A DNA stretch of 64,000 nt from positions 62,001-126,000 of the forward strand of contig NZ_BDQM01000007.1 in NCBI RefSeq assembly GCF_002207865.1. The letters are read 5' to 3'. The notes beneath the pieces are model-generated. The model was not told the origin of the DNA, did not search any database, and saw only the letters and a list, made by a program, of their open reading frames with translations. Position 1 is the stretch's first letter. Every line of letters starts with the position of its first letter. Shown piece after piece: positions 27,501-36,086 of this stretch. A program made the translations under genes and the position numbers. The DNA comes from Colwellia marinimaniae. GTDB lineage: Bacteria > Pseudomonadota > Gammaproteobacteria > Enterobacterales > Alteromonadaceae.

Positions 27501-28050
27501 AGCCATTGCCGAACGTATGGCGGTCTTACTGGGGTTGAAAATATCAGTTAAATCGACCCTAGGCAAAGGTACTTGCTTTATGATTGAAGTGCCTCGAGTG
27601 CCGCTTAGTTCCATTAATGCAGACAGTGAAATATCAACAATTAGCCGTAAAAAAACAGACGTTACTAACACAGACTTTGCCAATATGCTGGTATTGGTTA
27701 TCGATAATGATACCCTGATGCTAACGGCCATATCCTCACAATTAACTGAGTGGGGCTGTTTGGTCTATACCGCTAAAGATGAAGAGTCACTTAGCAAGGT
27801 TGTTAAGGACATGTCGCAAGCTCCTCACTTTATTATTGCTGATTATCATCTCGACCACGATGCCAATGGTGTTGATTTGGTAAGCAAGTTATTACAGAGT
27901 AAAAAGTGGCAAAGCCCTTGTGCTATATGCTCTGCCGATCCTTCTGAGCAAGTTAGACAACACACCAGCGATGCGAATTTTCTATTCTTGCGAAAGCCAG
28001 TGAAATCGCTGGCGTTAAAACGCTTAATCAGGCAAATGATTACCCTTTAG
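24538..28050 (+). CDS. crbS: CrbS-type hybrid sensor kinase with a sodium/solute symporter domain
   Basis: 1170-aa membrane sensor. Residues about 1-500 form a sodium:solute-symporter-like domain (from LVWLSLDTWLITLL). A PAS domain is near 640-760 (ENIEQGISVIDADMRLVAWN), then a coiled coil (EKRVEERTQELRHAKAEAEA), HisKA with AASHDLMQPFNAL (phospho-His about H805), HATPase (NFLSNAVYY, DNGPGI, GLGLGLAI) and a receiver domain with IIADYHLD (about D1102). This is the CrbS/MxtR architecture, which with CrbR/ErdR controls acetyl-CoA synthetase in relatives. The start is probably TTG 24538 after AAAAGG; an in-frame stop lies just upstream and no ATG precedes the first helix. Confidence 0.88.
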   Translation: MLVWLSLDTWLITLLSIAYLALLFMVAHWGQKQSPENWSCKPWVYSLSLGVSCSSWAFYGTVGQAATTGAWLAPIYIGSILCLVLAWPMLHKILLIVKQQNLTSIADFIAFRYDRSPKVAALVTIVALIGIIPYIALQLRAISTSFDLLTGTYQSGISTAFVVTIVLIFFSILFGTRQIAANKQNQGLVLAIAFSSIIKLFALTAVGVFATFFIFDGFSDLLTQGKNISSITGTNSAYLAIAHAVLGAITIFILPQQFHMMMIENHHQQELKTARWLFPLYLLLINVFILPIAIAGQLTFPGGSVDADTYVLTIPLFYQQAWLGITVYIGGLAAATSMVIVAAIVLSTMVATEVLTPLVLKFRLFNTKKNQQLSGLLLNLRRGSIAIILLLAFIFERIIAQQNHLATIGLLSFVLLSQFAPATIGALYWRKANAKAALTGLIVGSLVWLYTLLLPALMPTSPWLETGLWHITWLKPTALFGVDFLDSTSHGVFYSLLFNLICYVIVSLVSKRSVGEKLQAEYFVNKSQHQFERHLSLDDLYSLLVRFIDKSAGEALVGFAKSDLNANKNSNSKSKSKNHKIIEYTRLQLSGVLGSASTRMVMKAASTSQEMPLEDVVSIVDEANQIFRFNRELLQSGVENIEQGISVIDADMRLVAWNQRYIQLLDYPDGFVTAGKSVAELLRYNIAKGIITGTGMKTNAGSAAESEELIARRIEHMRMGHNHSFQRTMPNGIVLEIRGQSMPGGGFVSTFSDITAHIEAEKALQKANESLEKRVEERTQELRHAKAEAEAANSSKTRFLAAASHDLMQPFNALSLFTSMLKKKVKTDELIQLANNIDDSLNVVEALLSDLVEISRLDNNSENIEKSHFALDDLLIPLKNEFTVLAEQDDINFSYQASSTWVNSDKRMLRRIIQNFLSNAVYYCRDKIGEKSGITNKIVLGVRHKKDMLRLEVWDNGPGIAADKQQTIFQEFERLEQNREIPGLGLGLAIAERMAVLLGLKISVKSTLGKGTCFMIEVPRVPLSSINADSEISTISRKKTDVTNTDFANMLVLVIDNDTLMLTAISSQLTEWGCLVYTAKDEESLSKVVKDMSQAPHFIIADYHLDHDANGVDLVSKLLQSKKWQSPCAICSADPSEQVRQHTSDANFLFLRKPVKSLALKRLIRQMITL

Positions 28051-28150
28051 TAAACTGTTTAGCGGTAAATAAGAGCAACTTAAGCAAGTAACTCATATAA
28101 CATCTTTCGCGCATTTTAATAGACAGTGCTATTATTAAACAAATTGACTA

Positions 28151-28357
28151 ACACCAATTCCAATAAGTTTCTGCCAATCAGTGAGAATTAAAAGTCTTAG
28201 AGGCAATGCATTGATATAGAACATGGTTATTCAAGAGAATAGCTCCTGCATTCTCTAAATAAGCTACATGCGTGTAGCGTCCTTATCAAAATCAATAACG
28301 CCGCGTATAAGCTTTTTAAACTGGCACTTTGGCAGCTAAGTTAATGGATATTGGTAT
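28151..28357. mobile_element. MITE-like palindromic element, copy 1 (carries the two-hairpin module)
   Basis: About 207 bp between the crbS stop and the DUF4382 gene. The ends are imperfect inverted repeats, ACACCAATTCC... and the complement of ...ATATTGGTAT. The core (GAGAATTAAAAGTCTTAGAGG, then CAAAATCAATAACGCCG) is shared with copies at 31113 and 61919. Unlike those, it contains an extra segment at about 28231-28280 that folds as GAGAAT/ATTCTC plus GCTACA-TGCG-TGTAGC. No coding capacity. The rest of 28051-28415 shows nothing else. Confidence 0.8.
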
Positions 28358-28415
28358 AAATTACTTAACTGTAATGAAAAGTTGTTTCACGATAAAAATT
28401 TTTAGGACTCTTAAT

Positions 28416-29399
28416 ATGTTAAATAAACACGCGATTGCCATACTTGCCTGCTTATCTCTATTTTTAACTGCTTGTAATTCAGACAATAAAGAACAAGCAA
28501 AGTTTTCTTTAGGGCTTAGCGATGCGCCCGTAGATGACGCTGAAATAGTCATGATTAAAATAGATAGTATTAAAGTAATCAATACAGATGAAAGTAATGG
28601 TAAACAAGAAATATTGATAGAAGAATTTACCTATAAAGGTGCGTCGGTTGATAGCATTCAGGTAAATTTACTCGATTTTACTGGTACACGGCAAATTAAA
28701 ATTATTGATGAGGCGCAAGGCATAAGTTTAAAAAATGGTGTTTATACCATGGAATTAAACGTGGATGATGCTGGCTCTTATGTGGTATTAAAAAGCAATG
28801 GCGAAAAATATGATATTAAAATCCCTAGCTCTCGTTTAAGACTGGGTGAATTTACTGTTCATAGTGATGCCGTACAAGTTGATGATAAACCGGCTTATAC
28901 TATCGAATTCGACCTGACCCAATCTTTAGTTTTACGCGGTAATGATCCAGCGAAAAATGGCTATATCATTAAGCCCCATGGCGTACGCATCGTCAGTTTA
29001 TATGGTGATATTTCAGGTACAGTTTCTGCTGTTAACACTAATTTAGGTGCTTGTATGGTTTATTTGTATGATGGCACACTAACAGAGTCAGTAAACTTAG
29101 CCGATCTTTTTGATAGCAGTGATGAGTTTTTTGATAGTGACGATGAGCTTTTTGAAGATAAAGTATCTAGCGCACTAGCACCACTAGCAGCAACTAATGT
29201 AGATGTTAGTGGTACTGTTGATGTTAAAGGTACTTACAGCATAGGTTTTGTGCCTGAAGGTGCTTATACCGTGGCATTAAGATGTGATGCACTAAGTGAT
29301 AACAACATTCAATATGAGCGATTAACGATTCCCTCAACTGAAGGTAACTTACAAACAGTTAATGTTTCAGCGGGTATAAGCAGTATTGTAGATTTTTAA
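28416..29399 (+). CDS. DUF4382 lipoprotein
   Basis: 327-aa lipoprotein; ATG 28416 gives the signal MLNKHAIAILACLSLFLTAC with a lipobox, preceded by AGGA. A DUF4382 domain follows (FSLGLSDAPVDDAEIVMIKI ... IQVNLLDFTG). After it come a second beta domain with an acidic tract (DLFDSSDEFFDSDDELF) and a carboxypeptidase-regulatory-like C-terminus (GTYSIGFVPEGAYTVALRC). The function is unknown; DUF4382 proteins are exported and often acidic. It is followed by a strong terminator. Its promoter region abuts MITE copy 1. Confidence 0.88.
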   Translation: MLNKHAIAILACLSLFLTACNSDNKEQAKFSLGLSDAPVDDAEIVMIKIDSIKVINTDESNGKQEILIEEFTYKGASVDSIQVNLLDFTGTRQIKIIDEAQGISLKNGVYTMELNVDDAGSYVVLKSNGEKYDIKIPSSRLRLGEFTVHSDAVQVDDKPAYTIEFDLTQSLVLRGNDPAKNGYIIKPHGVRIVSLYGDISGTVSAVNTNLGACMVYLYDGTLTESVNLADLFDSSDEFFDSDDELFEDKVSSALAPLAATNVDVSGTVDVKGTYSIGFVPEGAYTVALRCDALSDNNIQYERLTIPSTEGNLQTVNVSAGISSIVDF

Positions 29400-29422
29400 C
29401 GGTAGACACTCTCAGAACTTAT

Positions 29423-29449
29423 AAGGCCAAGCACTCGCTTGGCCTTTTT
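29423..29449 (+). terminator. Intrinsic terminator after the DUF4382 gene
   Basis: AAGGCCAAGC-ACTC-GCTTGGCCTT (29423-29446) with a 10-bp stem and trailing T-run, 24 bp after the stop. Confidence 0.9.
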
Positions 29450-29652
29450 ATTTATCGATTATTCAATGCTAGCTTTAGCAGACCGCCTATAGCCATGAAT
29501 TTCCACCACGGCTTAACTTTAAAATGCTAAACAATTGTCATAGTCTGCTAGTCAAAATATCTTAACCGAACTGAGTTCAGCTACCTTGCTAAACACAGAT
29601 TAGGCAGTAAACTTTAATATGATCATGACAGTTATTTGAGGGGTTTTTACCC

Positions 29653-30378
29653 GTGGCATCTTTAAAAATTTTATTTTTATTATTGCTCTATTTGCTCATT
29701 TGTCCTGCTGTTCCGGCTGATTCATCTTATACCGTGAAATTAGGCACCAAGGTGGCATGGCCGCCATATCACCTTGACTTAAAATCGGGGGCTGCAGGCA
29801 TTGCTGTTGAAGCTTTGGACTGTGTGATGGCACGCATTAAACAGCCCTATGAAATAAACAAACTGCCTTGGTCTCGCGCGCAAGCGTTAACTAAGTCTGG
29901 CGCCTTAGATGGTTTTTTCTCAGCCTCTCAAAGTGATAAAAGAGACCGCTATGCACAGCTCTCATCGGTCTTTATCCCGCAAATACGTAAGTTCTATTTT
30001 TTAAAAAAACACTTCCCAGCACAATTGCAGCTATATTCCATGGACTATATAAAGGAAAGTTTTACCGTTGGTGCTAGGTTTAGCTCTAATGCGATGAATT
30101 ATTTAAAAATAAATAACTATAATATTGGTGCAGAACACCTCAGTGAAACCGTATTAATGAGAATGCTCGATGCGGGTCGAATGGATGCGGTATTAGAGAA
30201 TTCGTTAGTTTTTGCCCTTATGGTCAAAAACCAAAACAGATCTATGGATGAATATTTAAGTGTCGAAGTGGGTAAAAAAAACATGGGCGTATATTTTAGT
30301 AAAATATTTTTAGAGCAACACCCAAACTTTATCACTTTATTCAATGCAAACATCCCGCCTTGCAGCTTAATAAAATAA
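29653..30378 (+). CDS. Periplasmic solute-binding protein (SBP_bac_3 family)
   Basis: 241-aa exported protein of the amino-acid-type binding protein fold. Signal peptide MASLKILFLLLLYLLICPAV, then TKVAWPPYHLD and YEINKLPWSRAQALTKSGAL. It starts with GTG at 29653 after GAGGGG. No ABC transporter genes adjoin it. Such solo proteins in Alteromonadales may act as sensory binding proteins, but that is conjecture. It is convergent with crbR (43 bp between the two genes). Confidence 0.82.
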   Translation: MASLKILFLLLLYLLICPAVPADSSYTVKLGTKVAWPPYHLDLKSGAAGIAVEALDCVMARIKQPYEINKLPWSRAQALTKSGALDGFFSASQSDKRDRYAQLSSVFIPQIRKFYFLKKHFPAQLQLYSMDYIKESFTVGARFSSNAMNYLKINNYNIGAEHLSETVLMRMLDAGRMDAVLENSLVFALMVKNQNRSMDEYLSVEVGKKNMGVYFSKIFLEQHPNFITLFNANIPPCSLIK

Positions 30379-30421
30379 AATTTAAAGTGGCTATATTAGC
30401 TCGCATAAGAGCACTAAAATT

Positions 30422-31090
30422 TTAGTGATTAGTTGAATTTTCCACTGGTGCCAACATTAATTTCTGATACGCTAGCCCTGCTAAGGTGCGGTTATTAACT
30501 TCAAGCTTTTCTAAAATAGCAGATACATGTTTTTTTACCGTGGTTTCTTTGATATTGAGATCATAAGCAATTTGTTTATTGAGCTGACCATCGGCTACTT
30601 GAGTAAGCACGACATATTGTTGTGGCGTTAATTGCGCCATTTGTTTAGCTAAACGCTGATTGGCCAGCGCTATTTGCTGATTTTCATTTTTTTCTATTAA
30701 TTCAGGTAACCAGATATCACCCGCTAAGACCGTATCTATCGCTCTTTCGATAGTGGTTAAATCAGCCGATTTAGGAATAAATGCCGCGGCACCAAAATTA
30801 ATGGCTTTTTGCATGGTTTGATCATTATCATCAGAAGAAACCATAATCACCACTAGATCAGGATAATGATTTTGCAGCTGGGTTAAGCCAGTAAAGCCAT
30901 TATTACCCGGCATATGTAAATCGAGAAAGACAATTTCTAAGCTTGGATTTTCTTCAATAGCGGTTAATAATTCACTAAAGTTGTCTGCTTCTAAGGTAGC
31001 GGCATCATCAATACATTCAGTTATGGCGTGTTTAAGTGCGGTACGAAATAATGGATGATCATCGGCAATAATTACTTTGGCTTGTGGCAT
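30422..31090 (-). CDS. crbR: CrbR-type response regulator (NarL/LuxR family)
   Basis: 222-aa response regulator. Receiver domain with VIIADDHPLF (acidic pair), phospho-acceptor in VFLDLHMPG (about D57), and the conserved Thr/Ser and Lys (VSSDD, FIPKSA). C-terminal LuxR HTH at about 150-210 (LTPQQYVVLTQVADGQLNKQ, KKHVSAILEKL). It closely resembles CrbR/ErdR, the partner of CrbS, which activates acetyl-CoA synthetase and acetate uptake. The kinase gene is 2.4 kb away on the other strand. Only 22 bp separate its ATG from MITE copy 2, so its promoter must lie in or across that element. Confidence 0.88.
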   Translation of the reverse strand: MPQAKVIIADDHPLFRTALKHAITECIDDAATLEADNFSELLTAIEENPSLEIVFLDLHMPGNNGFTGLTQLQNHYPDLVVIMVSSDDNDQTMQKAINFGAAAFIPKSADLTTIERAIDTVLAGDIWLPELIEKNENQQIALANQRLAKQMAQLTPQQYVVLTQVADGQLNKQIAYDLNIKETTVKKHVSAILEKLEVNNRTLAGLAYQKLMLAPVENSTNH

Positions 31091-31112
31091 AAAATCTCCT
31101 TATGAGTATTTA

Positions 31113-31376
31113 ATACCAATCCGTATAAGAAAGTGATCGCTTAGCAAGAATTTAAAGGCTTATAGGCAATGCATTGATTGTAATGTTTATTTCCCTTATC
31201 AAAATCAATAACTCAGTATATAAGCCTTTAAAACTCGCCCTTCGGGAACACATGGAGCATCATGATAACTTCGCAAAATATGCTTGATGTAGATATAACT
31301 ATAGCTACGCATATTTTGATTGTTCTAATGTCGCCCATGCCGTTCTAAGTGGTCACTTCTTTATACGGAATGGTAT
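31113..31376. mobile_element. MITE-like palindromic element, copy 2
   Basis: 264-bp non-coding element. Terminal inverted repeats: 31113-31138 (ATACCAATCCGTATAAG...) and 31351-31376, whose complement begins ATACCATTCCGTATAAAG. An inner palindrome pairs AAAGGCTTATA with TATAAGCCTTT (about 31152-31232). It shares its core with the copies at 28151 and 61919, including CTCGCCCTTCGGGA. It lies between the crbR start and the 3' end of the TonB receptor. No transposase is encoded. Confidence 0.85.
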
Positions 31377-31393
31377 AAGCTAGTATGAAAAAA

Positions 31394-31420
31394 AGAGCTG
31401 ACAAGTGCCAGCTATTTTTT
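31394..31420 (-). terminator. Terminator of the TonB receptor gene
   Basis: Hairpin AGCTG...CAGCT (31396-31400, 31409-31413). On the minus strand it is followed by CTCTTTTTTT. About 35 bp past the receptor stop. Confidence 0.65.
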
Positions 31421-31453
31421 AATATATGATTGCTAAATTAGCTATGGCTAAAG

Positions 31454-33706
31454 TTAGAACTGGTAACCTATCGTGAGTGAAACTGTTGATGGGTCACCAT
31501 AATAAGCGATTAAGGTAGTATCACCACCAAAACCTGGTAACCAGTTACCATCATCATCTTGCCCACCAGTAAAGTCATAGGCACCAACCATATACTCTTC
31601 ATCGGTAATGTTTTTCCAATGCAGTGCTGCTGTCCAATCACCGTCATTGCTGTACCAATTTATGCCAAGGTTTAGTAAGCCATAAGCTTCTTGAGTCAAT
31701 CGATTATCAATTTCCACCAAGGCATAATCTCCGCGGTAGTAATAATTACTATTTACCACGAAAGAGCCGACAGAACTTTCAATATTGTAAGAAACACCAA
31801 AATTAGCTGTCATATCAGGTGTATTGGCTACGGTATAAATATCAGAGATATCATCATAACCTTCACCATTCCAGCTCAATACTTCAGTAAATTCACTATC
31901 AATGTAACCAAAGGCCAAATTAAAATTTAGTGATTCTGTCGCTGCATAATGCATTTCAAGCTCTAAACCTATCGCTTCAGATTGACCAATGTTACCTAAG
32001 CGTGAATCTAAGATGGTAGGATCATCATTTGGCGCGACACTTTTATACTGACGATCTTTATGCTCTAAGGCAAAAATAGTTGCATTAACGCGTAACTGAT
32101 CAAACCATTCACTTTTAATACCCAACTCAACTGAATCTACTATTTCAGGGTTAACCGCTGGTTCATTAGTAGATGCACGCGGATTAAAAGTACCTGATTT
32201 GAAACCTTGTGAATAACTGACAAATACCATCATATCGTCATCAATTTGATATTCAGCTCCCACTTTAGGGGTAAAGCGTGACCATGTTTTATTACCATTT
32301 AATACTTCAGTCTGTGCTAAATTACCGCGGGTATAACCGGGTATCCATCCTGATATTGGATATTCTATCGAGCCATAAATATCTTTAGTCACATTGGCAC
32401 TTTTCTCTTCTTCAGTAAAACGAGCGCCTAAGGTAAAGGATAATTTTTCGGTTACATTATAAGAGCCTTGTCCATATACAGCATAACTTTCACTGTTATT
32501 ACAGCCACTTTGATCAATAGTCATCGATTGAAATATAATGGCGTCGTAATGACCACAAGACTCGGAATCAAAATAATATAAACCAGAAACAAATGTTAAA
32601 TTCTCACCATCGTAATTTAGCTGAAATTCTTGTGAAAACTGCTCATCATCATAGACTGCAGGTACATCAAAAATTTGTAATGGCGTATTATCAAAATCAA
32701 TATTGGTTGGTGAATAATTTTTTCGCGCTGCCGTTACTGATTTTACTGACCAAAAATCATTAATAAAATATTCAGCCGTTAAGCTCCAACCTTCATTTTC
32801 AACTAAATTTTCTGTTGGTAAACTTGTGTATGAATCATAAACGCTATCAGGTACCGGCGCATCCGTTAACATACTAGGTAATAAACGGTAACCACCTTTT
32901 GCATTCGATTCATCTTTAGTATTGTCGTAGTTAAAACGGAAGAACCAATCATCAGTCGGGGTAAACTCCACCGTAACACGGCCAGCAAAAACATCTTTAT
33001 TATAATTTTCAGTATCTTGATTAGCTAATGATGTTTCAAGAAATTCACCATAACCATCACGTGATAAACTGGCTAAAGCAAAACCAAGATAAAGTTTGTT
33101 CTCAATAACAGGGATTTTACCGGCCACTTTATAATCTTGACGGCCGTAGTTACCAAAGGTTGCCGTTAAGTCAAACTCCCTATCACCTGACATTTTTTTG
33201 GTAACGTATTTAATAGCGCCACCTATGGTGTTTTTACCGTACAAGCTACCTTGTGGGCCACGTAATACTTCAATACGCTCAACATCAATAATATCTAGCA
33301 CTGCGCCTTGTGGACGGGCAATATAAACATCGTCAACATAAATACCAACACCGGGCTCATAACCCCAAAGAGGATCCTCTTGACCGACACCACGAATAAA
33401 TGCAGTTAATGTCGAGTTAGTGCCACGGCTACTTTGTAAGGTAGTATTTGGCGAGAATTGCTGAACTTCAGTCATAACACTAATGCCATTTTGCGCAAGC
33501 TGCTCAGCACCAATTGAGGTTACTGCCACCGGTACATTTTGCAGAGTTTCCGCCGTTTTACGTGCGGTAACTTCGATACGTTCGAGACCAGAGTTATTTT
33601 CAGCGCTTGATGACTCATTCGCCTCGGCTGCAAGGGTAATGTTTGAGGTTAACGCGCTGGCAATGGCTAAAGCGAGGTAACTTAATTTCTTGTTATAGCG
33701 TTTCAT
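31454..33706 (-). CDS. TonB-dependent outer-membrane receptor
   Basis: 750-aa receptor. Signal peptide (YLALAIASALTSNITLAAEA), plug domain with IEVTARKTAETLQNVPVAV, VDDVYIARPQG and RIEVLRGPQGSLYGKN, then a 22-stranded-barrel-type region ending SLTIGYQF with the terminal Phe. It imports an unknown ligand across the outer membrane using TonB energy. The next upstream gene is a secreted esterase in the same direction, and both have a similar palindrome in their promoters, suggesting joint regulation. It may take up products released by the esterase (inference). Confidence 0.92.
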   Translation of the reverse strand: MKRYNKKLSYLALAIASALTSNITLAAEANESSSAENNSGLERIEVTARKTAETLQNVPVAVTSIGAEQLAQNGISVMTEVQQFSPNTTLQSSRGTNSTLTAFIRGVGQEDPLWGYEPGVGIYVDDVYIARPQGAVLDIIDVERIEVLRGPQGSLYGKNTIGGAIKYVTKKMSGDREFDLTATFGNYGRQDYKVAGKIPVIENKLYLGFALASLSRDGYGEFLETSLANQDTENYNKDVFAGRVTVEFTPTDDWFFRFNYDNTKDESNAKGGYRLLPSMLTDAPVPDSVYDSYTSLPTENLVENEGWSLTAEYFINDFWSVKSVTAARKNYSPTNIDFDNTPLQIFDVPAVYDDEQFSQEFQLNYDGENLTFVSGLYYFDSESCGHYDAIIFQSMTIDQSGCNNSESYAVYGQGSYNVTEKLSFTLGARFTEEEKSANVTKDIYGSIEYPISGWIPGYTRGNLAQTEVLNGNKTWSRFTPKVGAEYQIDDDMMVFVSYSQGFKSGTFNPRASTNEPAVNPEIVDSVELGIKSEWFDQLRVNATIFALEHKDRQYKSVAPNDDPTILDSRLGNIGQSEAIGLELEMHYAATESLNFNLAFGYIDSEFTEVLSWNGEGYDDISDIYTVANTPDMTANFGVSYNIESSVGSFVVNSNYYYRGDYALVEIDNRLTQEAYGLLNLGINWYSNDGDWTAALHWKNITDEEYMVGAYDFTGGQDDDGNWLPGFGGDTTLIAYYGDPSTVSLTIGYQF

Positions 33707-33809
33707 ATTAGTGCCTTATTATAATTATATTGAATCAGTTGTTTTTATATTGTTGTGATGTTTTTTACTGATATTAAAACTCTATAACAAAATTAGACAA
33801 AGTTAATTT

Positions 33810-33823
33810 GTACTATAGTACCA
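33810..33823. promoter_or_regulatory. Palindrome upstream of the TonB receptor
   Basis: GTACTATAGTAC (33810-33821) is a perfect 12-bp palindrome, about 104 bp upstream of the receptor start. A near-identical motif, GGTACTTTAGTGCC, occurs at 34879-34892 before the esterase. Candidate shared operator. Confidence 0.45.
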
Positions 33824-33846
33824 TAGAGCTTAGTTATTGAATATTA

Positions 33847-34815
33847 TTAAGTTTTATCTATTAATTGCCAAAATTCGATGATGTTACTGGCACTATCGAG
33901 TGAAGATTCAAACAAAAAAGGCGCACTCGCATCTCTATTTTTAAGTGATGAATTGACTGTTAAACCATGCCCAAGATCATTAATTTCAACTAACTTCACT
34001 TGCGGCCGTTCTTCCTCATCTTGCCAAAGCGTTACTTTATAATCTACTGATGAAGTTTTACTTGCTGCCAGCAAGTTTTCTGACAGCTTTGACCACTGCA
34101 AAGCCAAGCGATGGGAGTTCTTCGGGTTAACGACTTTGTCGTTACTGCCAGTGATAACAATAAGCCTAGGCCATTTTTTAATGGCTGCATTACCCTGCTT
34201 TGCTATACTAACTAGCTCTATTGCAGACTGAGATGGACCATTTCGCATACAGGAAATCGCTTTAGCGAGATCATTAGCGCAAGGGTAAGGTAGGCCGGCA
34301 ATAACGGCGCCAGCCGAAAATAGTTTAGGATAGTGGGTTAACAGCGCACTGGTCATAGCGCCGCCTGCAGAAAGGCCGGCAATATAAACCTGTTCTATGT
34401 TTTCTTGCGCTTTTACTGTGTTGATCATGTTTTTAATCGACAGCACTTCCCCTTGATCTTTAGTGATATCTTGCTCTGAGAACCAATTAAAACAAGACTT
34501 TACATTGTTTTTTTTACTTTGCTGTGGTAGCAACAAGGTAAAGTTATGTTGCCTAGCAAGTGCGACAAAGCCACTTTGCTTAGCTAGAGTTTCGCCCTTT
34601 TGCACGCAGCCGTGTAAAAGTACCACCAGGGATTTAGCCTGTTTTGATGGCGATAAGTAACTTGCCGTTAGATTACCGGGGTTATCACCAAAATGTGTTA
34701 ACGGCTGAAAGTTATCTCGCGGTGGCGAGTCTTCAAGCGGCTGAGCTGTGGCTAGAGCAGCCGTGCTAATAAAGAGCAGAGCAATCGAAGATATTTTCCT
34801 AATCAAGGGCAACAT
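33847..34815 (-). CDS. Secreted PHB-depolymerase-family esterase
   Basis: 322-aa exported alpha/beta-hydrolase. Signal peptide at residues 1-24. Motifs of the PHB-depolymerase/LpqC-type esterase family: VVLLHGCVQ, CFNWFSEQD, nucleophile GLSAGGAMTSAL, acidic VITGSNDKV and histidine INDLGHGL, so the triad looks complete. The substrate may be short polyesters or carbohydrate esters; the family includes both. It is an intact relative of the truncated gene at 16298. Neighbour of the TonB receptor and shares the palindrome type. Confidence 0.85.
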   Translation of the reverse strand: MLPLIRKISSIALLFISTAALATAQPLEDSPPRDNFQPLTHFGDNPGNLTASYLSPSKQAKSLVVLLHGCVQKGETLAKQSGFVALARQHNFTLLLPQQSKKNNVKSCFNWFSEQDITKDQGEVLSIKNMINTVKAQENIEQVYIAGLSAGGAMTSALLTHYPKLFSAGAVIAGLPYPCANDLAKAISCMRNGPSQSAIELVSIAKQGNAAIKKWPRLIVITGSNDKVVNPKNSHRLALQWSKLSENLLAASKTSSVDYKVTLWQDEEERPQVKLVEINDLGHGLTVNSSLKNRDASAPFLFESSLDSASNIIEFWQLIDKT

Positions 34816-34878
34816 AACAGTTAACTTATATGGCGGTATTATGTTGCCATCATGGCGTATTGCCTTATTGCTAAATAT

Positions 34879-34892
34879 GGTACTTTAGTGCC
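34879..34892. promoter_or_regulatory. Palindrome upstream of the secreted esterase
   Basis: GGTACTTTAGTGCC, an imperfect dyad 64 bp upstream of the esterase start, matching the palindrome before the TonB receptor at 33810 in most positions. Candidate operator for a common regulator that is not identified. Confidence 0.4.
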
Positions 34893-35078
34893 AACACCTT
34901 GGATTGTAGTAAAAAATAAAAGTTAAAAGTGCTATAGGTATTTAGAATTCACCCTGAATATTGGTAGATGAGAAAAGAAATAAGCCACAAAGCAGACATG
35001 ATATAGCAAGCAAAAATCATCTCAAAAAGGCTGCTTTGTTTACAATCAAAGAAAGAATTGCCGCTATTTAACCAGAGA

Positions 35079-36086
35079 CTAGTTATTCTGCTCTAAATAT
35101 CTTTGTGTCACTATTGTTAATCGCTGTTTTTCGCTTTTCGAGATAAAGCTCGCTGCGATGGCATTAAAAGTAAATTGAGCAATTTCAGTTTTATTCATCG
35201 GCAATGCTTGATTTACCGCCAAAAAGTTATCCGTCATATAACCACCAAAATAGGCTGGATCGTCAGAATTAATCGTTACACAAACGCCCTTGCGCAACAG
35301 CGCAACTATATTGTGTTGTTCCATACGCTCAAATACTTTTAGCTTAATATTAGAGAGTGGACAAACGGTAAGTGGAATGCGCTCACTAACCAACTGCTGC
35401 ACTAGCTCTTCATCGTCAGTGCAGCGAACACCATGGTCAATGCGAGTAATATGTAATAAGCGCAATGCCTCATGGATATTACTTGCCGGACCTTCCTCTC
35501 CCGCATGGGCGACCGTTAAAAAACCTTGCTTAATGGCTTGTTTAAATACTTGCTCAAATTTAGCTGCTGGGTGACCCAACTCAGTTGAATCCAAGCCGAC
35601 AGCTATAATTTTATCTTGATGATCTTGTGCCTGTGCTAAGGTTTTAAATGCTGACTCTTCATCCAAATGCCGTAAGAAACACATAATTAATTTGCTGCTA
35701 ATACCTAGCTCAGTAGTGCCTTTTATCAGTGCTCGATGAATACCGTTAACCACAGTGTCAAAACAAATACCACGCTGCGTATGTGCTTGTGGATCAAAGA
35801 ATATTTCAGTATGGACAACATTATCTGCTTGGCAGCGCAGTAAGTAGGCCCAGGTTAGCTCAAAAAAATCTTGCTCCTTGATAAGTACATCGGCTCCTTG
35901 GAAGTAAATGTCTAAAAAGGATTGTAGGTTGTGAAAATTATAGGCATCTCTCACCTCAGCAATTGAATTGAACGGAATATCAATATTATTACGTTTGGCA
36001 AGCGCAAGCATAAGTTCAGGCTCAAGGGTGCCTTCAATATGAAGATGGAGTTCAACCTTAGGTAAGTACTGGATAAATTCTTTCAT
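35079..36086 (-). CDS. Adenine deaminase (adenosine-deaminase superfamily)
   Basis: 335-aa zinc amidohydrolase converting adenine to hypoxanthine (purine salvage). Zinc ligands in KVELHLHIEGTLEPEL, catalytic HAGEEGP, then RIDHGVRC and NSDDPAYFGGY. The pattern LHIEGTLEPELM and the stretch VVHTEIFFDPQAHTQRGI fit the adenine deaminase subgroup (Pseudomonas PA0148 type) better than true adenosine deaminases, though databases often label such proteins 'adenosine deaminase' (add). Monocistronic. An inverted repeat ACAAAGCAG / CTGCTTTGT (34987-34995, 35031-35039) lies downstream. Confidence 0.88.
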   Translation of the reverse strand: MKEFIQYLPKVELHLHIEGTLEPELMLALAKRNNIDIPFNSIAEVRDAYNFHNLQSFLDIYFQGADVLIKEQDFFELTWAYLLRCQADNVVHTEIFFDPQAHTQRGICFDTVVNGIHRALIKGTTELGISSKLIMCFLRHLDEESAFKTLAQAQDHQDKIIAVGLDSTELGHPAAKFEQVFKQAIKQGFLTVAHAGEEGPASNIHEALRLLHITRIDHGVRCTDDEELVQQLVSERIPLTVCPLSNIKLKVFERMEQHNIVALLRKGVCVTINSDDPAYFGGYMTDNFLAVNQALPMNKTEIAQFTFNAIAASFISKSEKQRLTIVTQRYLEQNN

